Of a stretch of DNA of 64,000 bases, positions 36,443 to 44,235 are shown one piece after another; position 1 is the first letter of the stretch; each line of letters begins with the position of its first letter. Source of the stretch: Microbispora siamensis. Lineage in GTDB: Bacteria > Actinomycetota > Actinomycetes > Streptosporangiales > Streptosporangiaceae. The position numbers were made by a program, and so were the translations under genes. Location of the stretch: the NCBI RefSeq assembly GCF_016863095.1, contig NZ_BOOF01000047.1:26035-90034 (forward strand), in the 5' to 3' direction. The notes below the pieces were generated by a model that was given only the letters and a program-made list of their open reading frames with translations, made no database searches and was not told the origin of the DNA.

Positions 36443-37966
36443 TCACGCGGCGGGGATCACCTCCTGCCGCGGGCTCGCGGATGCGCTGATGTTCAGGTGG
36501 GTTTCGAGGTAGGCGTCGATGACGTTCAGGTCGGCGGTCACGGCGGCGACGTAGCCGTCGGGGCGTACCAGGACCCACTGCCCGGGGGTGAGTCCGTAAC
36601 CGTCGCGCACGTGCCCGCCGGTGTCGACGATGTCACCGCGTTCGCCGATGGTGTGCACGTGCACGTCACGCCGGGCGGCGGGGGCGTCGCCGGCGGGCAC
36701 GTCGTAGCCGATCAGCGTCCAGTGGGTGCCCTTGAACAGGGAGAACAGCCTGGTGGGCACGCCGCTGGCACCGGTGACGGGCGCGTCGGGTGCGCGGTCG
36801 CCGGCGAGCACGCCGGTGGTGCGCTGGGGGCCGACGAGGGTGAGCGGCGAGTCGGGGTAGCCGAGGTCGAGCTGGCTGACTGCCCGGTTACGGCTCATAT
36901 CGCGGTTCTTGGCCGCCTCCAGCAGCCGCTTCGACAGGCCGAGCACGGCCTCCGCGACCGGGCGGCGCTCCCTCTCGTACGACGTCAGCAGCAGGTCCGG
37001 GGCGCCGCCGAGCACGGCGGCGAGCTTCCAGCCGAGGTTGTAGGCGTCCTGCACGCTGGTGTTCAGTCCCTGCCCACCGGTCGGCGGGTGGACGTGTGCC
37101 GCGTCTCCGGTCAGGAACACGCGTCCGACCTGGTAGGTCTCGGCCAGGCGGGCGTTCATCTCGAACACCGAGGCCCACGAGACCGACTGGATCAGCACGT
37201 CGTCGCGGCCGGTGCGCTCGCGTAACAGCGCCGTCAGGCCCTGCGCGGACAGATCGACGTCCACGCCGAAAGGGACCGGTCCCATGAGCTGGAACATCTC
37301 GGTGCCGTAGAGCGGGCACAGCATGATCTGGTCCGCGGCTCCCCGGCCCCAGCGGTGCCATACCTCGAACGAGACCCCCTCGACGATGACGTCGGCGACC
37401 ACGGCACGTACCCCGAGGGTCTCACCGTCGAAGGCCACGCCCAGGGCCTTGCGCACGAAACTCGACCCGCCGTCGGCGCCCACGAGGTAGCGCGCGCGCA
37501 CCGTGCGCGCACCGTCAGGGGTGACGATGCGGGCGCTCACCCCGTCCTCGTCCTGGTCGAAGCCGACGAGTTCGTGGTCGTAGTGCGGGGCGTGGCCGAG
37601 CTCGGCCAGCCGCTCGCGCAGCCTGCGCTCGGTGAGGAACTGCGGGACCAGCAGCGCGATGTGGTAAGGCTCGTCCGGTGTCGGGCCGGGCATGTCGATC
37701 ACGTTGGTGTCGACCGGGCCGTCGTCGGTGTAGGAGCGCTGGGGCGGATACTCGCCACCGGAAGCGATGATCTTGTCGATCACTCCGAGGTCCTCGAACA
37801 CCTCCTGGGTGCGCGACTGGATGCCCTTGCCGCGTGACCCGACGAACGGGTGCGCGGCCTTGTCGATCAACAGGAAGCTCACGCCCCGGCGGGCCAGCTC
37901 GATCGCGAGGGTCTCCCCGGCCGCCCCTGATCCGCAGATGATCACCTCGACATCGGTCTCGGTCAT
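36443..37966 (-). CDS. FAD-dependent aromatic monooxygenase (PheA/TfdB/Rox type)
   Basis: This 507-residue class A flavoprotein monooxygenase has the FAD-binding motif ICGSGAAGETLAIELARRG, the GSRGKGIQSRTQEVFEDLG box, the DG motif in YLVGADGGSSFVRK, and the second FAD motif FLTGDAAHVHPPTGGQGLN. A thioredoxin-like C-terminal domain follows (about 390-500). It uses NAD(P)H and O2 to hydroxylate a phenolic or polyketide-type substrate; relatives inactivate rifamycin. GGAGCGG precedes the ATG. A MarR-type gene is divergent 375 bp away. Substrate unknown. Confidence 0.88.
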   Translation of the reverse strand: MTETDVEVIICGSGAAGETLAIELARRGVSFLLIDKAAHPFVGSRGKGIQSRTQEVFEDLGVIDKIIASGGEYPPQRSYTDDGPVDTNVIDMPGPTPDEPYHIALLVPQFLTERRLRERLAELGHAPHYDHELVGFDQDEDGVSARIVTPDGARTVRARYLVGADGGSSFVRKALGVAFDGETLGVRAVVADVIVEGVSFEVWHRWGRGAADQIMLCPLYGTEMFQLMGPVPFGVDVDLSAQGLTALLRERTGRDDVLIQSVSWASVFEMNARLAETYQVGRVFLTGDAAHVHPPTGGQGLNTSVQDAYNLGWKLAAVLGGAPDLLLTSYERERRPVAEAVLGLSKRLLEAAKNRDMSRNRAVSQLDLGYPDSPLTLVGPQRTTGVLAGDRAPDAPVTGASGVPTRLFSLFKGTHWTLIGYDVPAGDAPAARRDVHVHTIGERGDIVDTGGHVRDGYGLTPGQWVLVRPDGYVAAVTADLNVIDAYLETHLNISASASPRQEVIPAA

Positions 37967-38341
37967 GTTCCGCTCCTCTCCGAAAATTATGTGTAAAACG
38001 CACTCATCTTAGGAAGGGGTTCGGGTGATCGTCAATCGTGATCGCTTCGCCCTGTGAGGATCAGCGGCATGAGCAGTGAAGACGCCGATCGAAACCTTGC
38101 CGCTCTGATGGAAGATGAGTGCTGGATGCACGGATTCGACAGAAGGTGTGCGGGATCGCACGGTTGCCGCGAGACCGGCTCCGTGGCGCTCCGTGAGGAC
38201 CAGGCGCCCACGCGTTCCGGACGGCGGGCTCCGTCACCGCCGAGCGAGCCCGCCTCTCCGTCGTCGGCGGCGCCGCGGGCGAACCTCCTAGAATTGCCCG
38301 TTGGATGAAGGCCCGATATCAGGAGGGACGGTGGGGCGGCC
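37967..38341. promoter_or_regulatory. 375-bp divergent promoter region of monooxygenase and marR genes
   Basis: It holds an imperfect inverted repeat ATGTGT-N7-ACTCAT (37989-38007) next to the monooxygenase start, in an AT-rich stretch, which is a possible MarR operator. The remaining part shows no convincing coding frame; short open frames there have no ribosome binding site or family resemblance. Confidence 0.4.
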
Positions 38342-38821
38342 TTGAGCACACGGCGACGCCAGACCACGTTGCGCCGTCTCCACGGGGCCATCATCGATCT
38401 GGTCGTGCTGATGAACCTGCCCAGCCGCGACGATGTTCTGTTGGCCGAAGCCGGCGTCTCCCTCGACCGCGCCCTGTTCCCCCTGCTCGTGGGCGTCGAG
38501 CGATTCGGGCCGATCGGTGTGGGCGAACTGGCCGAGCGAGCCGGACGCGACTACACCACCATCAGCCGCCAGGTCGCGAAACTCGCCGCCCTCGGACTCG
38601 TCGAACGACGCCCCAGCCCTGCCGACGCCCGGGTGAAAGAGGCCATCATCACCGCCGAGGGCCGCCGCGTCACCGACGCTCTCGACGCCGCCCGCCAACG
38701 CCTGGCCGGTCCCGTACTCGCGCAATGGAGCGACCATGACCTCATGGAGCTCGAACGCCTCATGCGCCGCTACGTCGACGACATGTTCGCCGCGGCGGCG
38801 AAGGCCACCGACGGCGACTGA
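38342..38821 (+). CDS. MarR-family transcription regulator
   Basis: The 159-residue protein has a winged helix-turn-helix (VGELAERAGRDYTTISRQVAKLAALGLVERR with the wing RRPSPADARVKEAIIT) flanked by dimerisation helices. The start is probably TTG at 38342; AGGAGG lies about 15 nt before it and GGTGGGG closer, so the exact start is uncertain. It is divergent from a flavin monooxygenase gene, which it likely represses until a phenolic ligand binds. This pairing is common for MarR proteins. Confidence 0.88.
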   Translation: MSTRRRQTTLRRLHGAIIDLVVLMNLPSRDDVLLAEAGVSLDRALFPLLVGVERFGPIGVGELAERAGRDYTTISRQVAKLAALGLVERRPSPADARVKEAIITAEGRRVTDALDAARQRLAGPVLAQWSDHDLMELERLMRRYVDDMFAAAAKATDGD

Positions 38822-38830
38822 CGAGCCGCC

Positions 38831-39661
38831 CTACCGCGGCTGATCCAGACCCGAGCGGTACGGCGGCATGAACCGATGGCGGGGCATCTGGTCGGCCAGC
38901 ACGCCGCCATCGACCACGAGGGTGGCGCCGGTGACGTACCGGGCGGCGTCGGACGCGAGGTAGACGACGGCCCCGGTGACGTCGTCGGGCGTGCCGTACC
39001 CACCTCTGAGGGGGATCCGCTCCGCCCAGGCCGCCTCGAACGCCTGGTGCTCCAGGGGGAACGCGTCGTCGATCGGCGTGGCGATCATGCCGGGCGCGAC
39101 GGCGTTGACGGTGATGCCGTGCGGGCCGAGCTCCGCCGCGAGCGACTTGGTGATCAGTTCGACCGCGCCCTTGGACGCGTTGTAGTGGGCCAGCCCGGCC
39201 TCGGCCATCAGGCCGTTCTTCGACGAGACGTTCACGATCCTGCCGGTCCTCCCCGCGGCGATCATGTGCTCGGCGATCCGCTGGGACAGGAAGAACACGG
39301 CGTCGACGTTGACCGCCATGATCTCGCGCCAGGCCTCGACCGTGATCTCGTTGAAGTGCTCGAGCCTGGCGATCCCGGCGTTGTTGACCAGGATGTCCAC
39401 CGGGCGCTCGGCCCAGAGGCGGTCGGCGAGGCCGGCGAGACCGGCCGTGTCGGCGAGGTCGAACTCGACCGTACGGCAGGCCCTGCCGTACGCCGCGACG
39501 AGCCGGACGGTCTCGTCCAGCGGCGGCCCGCCCGGCCTGTCGATCGCCACGACGTCCGCGCCGGCCTCGGCGAGACCGGCGGCGAACGCCTGGCCGAGAC
39601 CGCGCGCGGCGCCGGTGACGACGGCTGTCCGTCCTGTCAGGTCGAACCTTCCCCCGTTCAT
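38831..39661 (-). CDS. Short-chain dehydrogenase/reductase of the catabolic cluster
   Basis: The 276-residue classical SDR has TGAARGLGQAF, NNAG, the active site HYNASKG, and PGMIATP. It is similar to gluconate 5-dehydrogenase and related sugar or sugar-acid oxidoreductases. The ATG at 39661 overlaps the amidohydrolase stop by 4 nt, and it is the last gene of a four-gene minus-strand operon driven from the IclR promoter. It likely oxidises or reduces an intermediate of the pathway. Confidence 0.9.
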   Translation of the reverse strand: MNGGRFDLTGRTAVVTGAARGLGQAFAAGLAEAGADVVAIDRPGGPPLDETVRLVAAYGRACRTVEFDLADTAGLAGLADRLWAERPVDILVNNAGIARLEHFNEITVEAWREIMAVNVDAVFFLSQRIAEHMIAAGRTGRIVNVSSKNGLMAEAGLAHYNASKGAVELITKSLAAELGPHGITVNAVAPGMIATPIDDAFPLEHQAFEAAWAERIPLRGGYGTPDDVTGAVVYLASDAARYVTGATLVVDGGVLADQMPRHRFMPPYRSGLDQPR

Positions 39662-40500
39662 GCCAGTCCCAGCAGCGGGAGGGCGTCGCGGTGGATGAGG
39701 TTCTCGATCTCGTCGCGGTCGAGCGGGGGCAGACCGGGGATGCCCGCCACGGCCCCGACCGCCCGCAGGCCGTCGATCGAGGCGTCGACGGTGGTGAACG
39801 GGTAGTCGCTGCCGAACAGCAGCTTGTGCCACACCCCGTAGTCCTGCACGAGCCTGAGGCTGTGCCAGAGCTGGAACGGGCGGTAGTGGAGCGCGGAGAC
39901 GTCGGCGTAGACGTGCCGGTGCTTGCGGATCACCGCGATGCACTCGCCCTCGAACGGGTGGCCGAGATGCGCCAGGACCATGCGCAGCTCGGGGTGGCGG
40001 ATCGCGACCTCGTCCAGGTGGACGGGGAGCGCCCACTTCAGCGGGGCCTTGGACACGAACGTCGTGCCGGTGTGCACCAGCAGGGGCAGCCCGTGCCGCT
40101 CGGCGTAGGCGAACAGGTCGTCGTACTCCGGGGCGGCGGGGTCGAATCCCGCGTACATCGGCATGAGCTTGATCCCGCGCAGGCCCAGGTCCTGGTGGCC
40201 GCGCACCAGCTCGTCCCGCCAGCCGGGCTGGGTGGGATCGAGCGACAGGTAGCCGATCAGCCTGTCGGGGTGCGCGGCCACATAGCCGGCCACGTCCGCG
40301 TCGTCCACCCACAGGCCCGACCTGCGCGCCTTGCCGCCCACCACGATCGTCCGGGTGCCGTCGGGGGCGGAGGCCGCGTAGTCGGCCCACCGCACGGTGA
40401 GGTCGACGTGACCCCCGTGCGCTCGGGCCGACTCGGCGGCGAAGGGGTCCCCGACGTCGTCCGGGCAGGTGAACAGGTGTGAGTGGACGTCCACGATCAT
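39658..40500 (-). CDS. Amidohydrolase-2 family metal-dependent hydrolase
   Basis: The 280-residue TIM-barrel hydrolase has the N-terminal metal site DVHSHLF, LGLRGIKLMPMYAGFDP, a later LLVHTGTTF, a histidine in VLAHLGHPFEGE, and the conserved aspartate in FGSDYPFTT. Relatives hydrolyse lactones or decarboxylate aromatic or sugar-derived acids. It overlaps both its neighbours by 4 nt, so it is part of one operon with the dehydratase-like and SDR genes. Opening a sugar lactone would fit the context (inference). Confidence 0.88.
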   Translation of the reverse strand: MIVDVHSHLFTCPDDVGDPFAAESARAHGGHVDLTVRWADYAASAPDGTRTIVVGGKARRSGLWVDDADVAGYVAAHPDRLIGYLSLDPTQPGWRDELVRGHQDLGLRGIKLMPMYAGFDPAAPEYDDLFAYAERHGLPLLVHTGTTFVSKAPLKWALPVHLDEVAIRHPELRMVLAHLGHPFEGECIAVIRKHRHVYADVSALHYRPFQLWHSLRLVQDYGVWHKLLFGSDYPFTTVDASIDGLRAVGAVAGIPGLPPLDRDEIENLIHRDALPLLGLA

Positions 40501-41684
40501 GTGCGGTTCCGCTTCTCCCAGCCTTCGGCGAACATGTTCCAGAACCGGTGGCTCGGCGGGTGCTCCTCGAAGACCTCGTCGGCCAGCTCGATTCCCAGTC
40601 CTGGCTTATCAGGTATCCCGATATATCCGGATTCGATGGGCAGGGCGCCGCGGACCGCCTCGAAGACGTACGGCTCCAGCAGGCCGTCGAAGGTCTCCAG
40701 GATCGTGAAGTTCGGCATGCCGAGCACGGCGTGCACCGACGCGGTCGTGCACAGCGGCGAGTTCGAGTTGTGCGGCGCCACGGTCATCGAGTGGAGGTCG
40801 GCCAGCGCGGCGAGCTTGCGCACCTCGGTGAACCCGCCCGCCATGGACAGGTCCGGCTGGATGATGTCCACCGCGTCGGTGGCGAACAGCCGCGCGTACT
40901 CGTACCGGTTGTGGAAGTGCTCCCCGCCCGAGATCGGGAAGGCCGCCCGCTGACGCAGCTCGGCGTACCGCTCGATGTGGGTCCACGGCAGCGGCTCCTC
41001 GAACCAGCCGATGTCGTACGGCTCCAGCTCCCGCACCAGCCGGGCGGCGGTGTGGAAGGCGAACCGGGCGTGCCCCTCGACGAACAGGTCCACGTCCGGG
41101 CCGGCGGCCTCCCGTACGGCGGCGACGATGTCGAGCGAGAGCCGCAGCTCGGCGCGGGACAGCTCGCCGAGGCCGGCGCCGAACGGGTCGAACTTCAGCG
41201 CGGTGTAGCCCTTGGCGACCGTCTCCTTGGCCCGCTGCGCGAACGCGCCGGGCTCGCGGTCTCCGGTGTACCACCCGTTGGCGTAGACCCTGACCCGGTC
41301 GCGGCAGGCGCCGCCGGTGAGCCGGTAGACGGGCACGCCGAGCGCCTTGCCCATCAGGTCGTGCAGCGCCTGGTCCACGCCCGACACCACGATGCCGCCG
41401 ACGTCTCCGCCGCGCAGGAAGTCGCCCTGGTAGAGCCGGAGCCAGATCTCCTCCACGTCGAACGGGTCGGCGCCCAGCAGGTGCCGCTGCGCCATCGCCT
41501 CGGTCAGCAGGCAGGTCTCCCGCGCCCGGTAGGGATGGGTGATCTCGCCGACGCCCGACAGGCCCGCGTCGGTGTGGATCCGGACGTAGCTGAAGTCGCG
41601 CCAGGCCGTGCCCAGGGTGAGGGTCTCGACGCGGCTGATCCGCCCGGCGGGGCCCGCCGGACGGGTGGTGTTCACGGTCAGCAT
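40497..41684 (-). CDS. Mandelate racemase / muconate lactonizing enzyme family protein (sugar-acid dehydratase-like)
   Basis: The 395-residue enolase-superfamily protein has the N-terminal capping domain and a barrel with a catalytic lysine in YTALKFDPFG, metal ligands in VDLFVEGH, GWFEEPLPW and GGEHF, and a catalytic histidine in VAPHNSNSPL. All metal ligands are present. Such enzymes dehydrate or epimerise acid sugars. The ATG at 41684 overlaps the aminotransferase stop by 1 nt, and its own stop overlaps the amidohydrolase start by 4 nt. Confidence 0.92.
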   Translation of the reverse strand: MLTVNTTRPAGPAGRISRVETLTLGTAWRDFSYVRIHTDAGLSGVGEITHPYRARETCLLTEAMAQRHLLGADPFDVEEIWLRLYQGDFLRGGDVGGIVVSGVDQALHDLMGKALGVPVYRLTGGACRDRVRVYANGWYTGDREPGAFAQRAKETVAKGYTALKFDPFGAGLGELSRAELRLSLDIVAAVREAAGPDVDLFVEGHARFAFHTAARLVRELEPYDIGWFEEPLPWTHIERYAELRQRAAFPISGGEHFHNRYEYARLFATDAVDIIQPDLSMAGGFTEVRKLAALADLHSMTVAPHNSNSPLCTTASVHAVLGMPNFTILETFDGLLEPYVFEAVRGALPIESGYIGIPDKPGLGIELADEVFEEHPPSHRFWNMFAEGWEKRNRT

Positions 41685-43042
41685 CAGCGGGCTCCTCCCA
41701 TGGTGGAGGCGGTGCTCAGGTCGCCGGGCGCGCCGCCGTCGGCGAGCTGGGCGCGGACGGCCGCCTCGGTGGTCTCGATCAGCCGGTCCACGTCCGCGTC
41801 GGTGTGCGCGTACGACAGGTGGCTGCGCTTGAGGTTGAGCGGCAGCTCGAAGACGCCCTGGTCGACCATGCGGCGACGGTATCCGACGAACATGCCGGTG
41901 TCGTTGGCGAGGAGGTCGTCGTACGTCTTCGGCAGCCGGTCCATGAAGTAGGTGACGAACACCGAGCCGTACCCGGTGACGACGGCGGGCACGCCGAGAG
42001 AGGCGAGCACCGGGGGAAGCTCGGCGCGCACCCGGTCGCCCAGCCGGAACACGTGCTCGTGCACCGGCTCCTCGCGCAGCTTGCGCAGCGTGGCGAGCGC
42101 CGCCGCGACCACCGCCGGGTGGCCGTTGTAGGTGCCGGCGAAGAACACGGGGGCGCCGGGGCGCGAGCTGAACAGGTCCATGAGGTCGGCGCGGCCTCCG
42201 AGCGCGCCGACGGGATAGCCGTTCGCGATGGCCTTGCCCATCGTCGTCAGGTCGGGGGTCACGCCGGCGATCTCCTGCCAGCCGCCCAGGCCGTGCCGTA
42301 CGCCGGTGATCACCTCGTCGAAGACCAGCACGCTGCCGTGCCGGGTGCACTCCTCCCGGAGCGTACGCAGGAACTCCGCGTCGGGGAGCAGGCAGCCGAC
42401 GTTGTGCGGCACGGGTTCGACGATCACGGCCGCGATGTCGTCGCCGTGGTCGGCGAACGCGGCGCGCACTCCGTCCGGGTCGTTGAACCGCAGGACGAGC
42501 GTGGCGTCGAGGACCTCGGGCAGGATGCCGGTGGAGATCGGGTCCCTGCGGCCGACGCGGTCGGGCGCGGAGATCACGTTCATGCTCACGGCGTCGTGCC
42601 AGCCGTGGTAGCAGCCCTGGAACTTCACCACCAGCCGGCGTCCGGTGGCGGCCCGCGCGACCCGCAGGGCATGGAAGGTCGCCTCGGAACCGGTGCTGGT
42701 CAGGAGCACGCGCTCCATGCTGGGAACCAGCTCCGCGAGCGTCTCGGCCAGTTCGATCTCGCCCTCGGTGACGCCGACGCCGCACAGGTCCAGGGTGCGT
42801 CCCGCCTCCGCCACGGCCGCGGCGACGTCCGGGTCGTTGTGGCCGAGCAGGGGCGGGCCGAAGGCCGCGTGGTAGTCGGTGTACTGCCGCCCGCCCGCGT
42901 CCCAGAACGTCGCGCCCTGGGCCCGGGCGATCACCAGGTCGGCGAGTCCCGGAACGTTCCGCTGTCCGCTGTTGACCCCGCCGGGGATGACCTGGCGAGC
43001 CCGTTCGGGCAGGGAGATGGACGGGGCCGGTTGCTGATTCAC
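41684..43042 (-). CDS. Class III aminotransferase (glutamate-1-semialdehyde aminomutase-like)
   Basis: The 452-residue PLP protein resembles glutamate-1-semialdehyde 2,1-aminomutase. It has RVLLTSTGSEATFHALRVAR, the conserved LVFDEVITGVRHG, and the PLP lysine in LTTMGKAIANGYPVGALGG. In heme synthesis hemL would sit with other hem genes; here it is the first gene of a catabolic operon under IclR, so a role in transamination of a pathway intermediate (an aminosugar acid, for example) is likelier. The start is GTG at 43042, with AAGGAG in front. Confidence 0.9.
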   Translation of the reverse strand: MNQQPAPSISLPERARQVIPGGVNSGQRNVPGLADLVIARAQGATFWDAGGRQYTDYHAAFGPPLLGHNDPDVAAAVAEAGRTLDLCGVGVTEGEIELAETLAELVPSMERVLLTSTGSEATFHALRVARAATGRRLVVKFQGCYHGWHDAVSMNVISAPDRVGRRDPISTGILPEVLDATLVLRFNDPDGVRAAFADHGDDIAAVIVEPVPHNVGCLLPDAEFLRTLREECTRHGSVLVFDEVITGVRHGLGGWQEIAGVTPDLTTMGKAIANGYPVGALGGRADLMDLFSSRPGAPVFFAGTYNGHPAVVAAALATLRKLREEPVHEHVFRLGDRVRAELPPVLASLGVPAVVTGYGSVFVTYFMDRLPKTYDDLLANDTGMFVGYRRRMVDQGVFELPLNLKRSHLSYAHTDADVDRLIETTEAAVRAQLADGGAPGDLSTASTMGGAR

Positions 43043-43129
43043 ATGGTCTCCTTGGCCGCCGCACCGGGACCAGCCCCGTTCCGGTGTGACGCGAGTGTTT
43101 CCGCCGCAGATCGATTGTTACGAACACTA

Positions 43130-43144
43130 TTCGGTGGAACCGAA
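43130..43144. promoter_or_regulatory. IclR operator candidate 1
   Basis: TTCGGT-GGA-ACCGAA is a perfect inverted repeat about 88 bp upstream of the aminotransferase start. A neighbouring CGAACA word at 43121-43126 repeats one arm of the second site. Confidence 0.55.
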
Positions 43145-43222
43145 CAGGTAGCGGCATCTTATGGAGGCGTCCATGCCAGGTCAATGCCGTACGGGGGAGA
43201 TGTGGTGAAAAATGCGCTACAG

Positions 43223-43241
43223 TGTTCGGCTATGACGAACA
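43223..43241. promoter_or_regulatory. IclR operator candidate 2
   Basis: TGTTCG-N7-CGAACA is a perfect inverted repeat that covers the iclR start codon (43232), a good position for autorepression. It is related to candidate 1 through the TTCG/CGAA core. Confidence 0.6.
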
Positions 43242-44041
43242 GTTCGGCGAATGGCGAGGTGGAGAACTCCCGCTACTGGATCCGCAGCGTCGCCCGGGCG
43301 GCCGAGGTCCTCGAGGCCCTGGCCGGCGGCCCCCCGGGGGAGGGCCTGAGCGTGACCGAGGTGGCGGCGGCGTGCGGCCTGTCGAAGAGCTCGGCCTTCG
43401 CCACCCTCTACACACTCCAGCGGTTCGGCCTGGCCGCCGACGACGGCGAGGGCATGAACCGGCGCTACCGGCTGGGGATGGCGCTCGCCCGGCTCGGGGA
43501 CAGAGCGCGCGACCAGTTGTCCCTGCGGGACGTCGCCCGTCCCATTCTGGTGGAGCTGACCCGGACGACGGGCATGAATTCCCGGCTCGCGATCCCGGAG
43601 AGCGACCAGGCCGTGGTGATCGACCAGGTGAGCAACGGCGAGCGCATCCAGGTGGACCTGCGGATGGGCGTGCGGGAGCTGCCCCACTGCACCGGCCTCG
43701 GCAAGGCGCTGCTCGCCGAGATGGAGGATCGGCAGGTCGAGGCCCTGATCGAGAGGGTCGGGCTGCCCCGCCGCACGGCGCACACGATCACCGACCTCGA
43801 CCGGCTGCTGGCGCACCTGCGCGACATCCGCGAGACGGGCTACGCGCTCGACGACGAGGAGGATGCGGAAGGGGTGTTCTGCGTCGGCAGCGCTCTGCGC
43901 GACCATTCCGGGACGTGCGCCGGGGCCATCAGCATCACGGGTCTGAAGCCGGCTCTGCCCACGTGGCGCTACCAGGAGCTGGGACGGCAGGTGCGGGACG
44001 CGGCCCGGCGCATTTCGTCGGAACTCGGCTACCGGCCTTGA
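43232..44041 (+). CDS. IclR-family transcription regulator of the catabolic cluster
   Basis: The 269-residue protein has an N-terminal winged helix (SVTEVAAACGLSKSSAFATLYTLQRFGLA) and a C-terminal GAF-like effector domain (VRELPHCTGLGKALLAEM, and GALRDHSG-like VGSALRDHSGTC). IclR proteins usually control use of aromatic acids or sugar acids. It sits between the divergent aminotransferase-dehydratase operon and the long plus-strand operon and is likely to control both. The ATG at 43232 gives the normal length; the frame is open far upstream only by base composition. Confidence 0.92.
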   Translation: MTNSSANGEVENSRYWIRSVARAAEVLEALAGGPPGEGLSVTEVAAACGLSKSSAFATLYTLQRFGLAADDGEGMNRRYRLGMALARLGDRARDQLSLRDVARPILVELTRTTGMNSRLAIPESDQAVVIDQVSNGERIQVDLRMGVRELPHCTGLGKALLAEMEDRQVEALIERVGLPRRTAHTITDLDRLLAHLRDIRETGYALDDEEDAEGVFCVGSALRDHSGTCAGAISITGLKPALPTWRYQELGRQVRDAARRISSELGYRP

Positions 44042-44052
44042 TTTACTGGCCG

Positions 44053-44069
44053 AAACCTGCTTAAGGTTT
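44053..44069 (+). other. Short inverted repeat between iclR and the first beta-helix gene
   Basis: AAACCT-GCTTA-AGGTTT is a small perfect inverted repeat 12 bp after the iclR stop. It may be a weak terminator or an operator for the following operon; nothing decides between the two. Confidence 0.35.
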
Positions 44070-44235
44070 GCGCCACATCGGGCGAACAACTGGCCCCCGC
44101 GACGTCACAGCCCCTGACCGCGGACGGTTTCGGCCAGCAGCTCCGCCGCCTGCACGCCTCACGCGTGTCCGCCCGGCCTTCATTCACCCCCTGCCGTGCC
44201 GCGTCTCGCCGCCCGGCCGAAGGTTGAGGCATCTT

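Noticed and set aside
38054..38308. 84-codon open frame in the monooxygenase/marR gap
   Set aside because: No ribosome binding site, no family resemblance and unlikely composition; treated as intergenic.
41684..43042. Class III aminotransferase as hemL or as the missing bioA
   Set aside because: No heme genes are nearby, and the sequence is GSA-aminomutase-like rather than BioA-like; the operon context is catabolic.
41685..43184. Frame open upstream of the mandelate-racemase-type gene, suggesting an 895-residue fusion
   Set aside because: The upstream part is the shadow of the aminotransferase gene; the real start at 41684 overlaps its stop codon.
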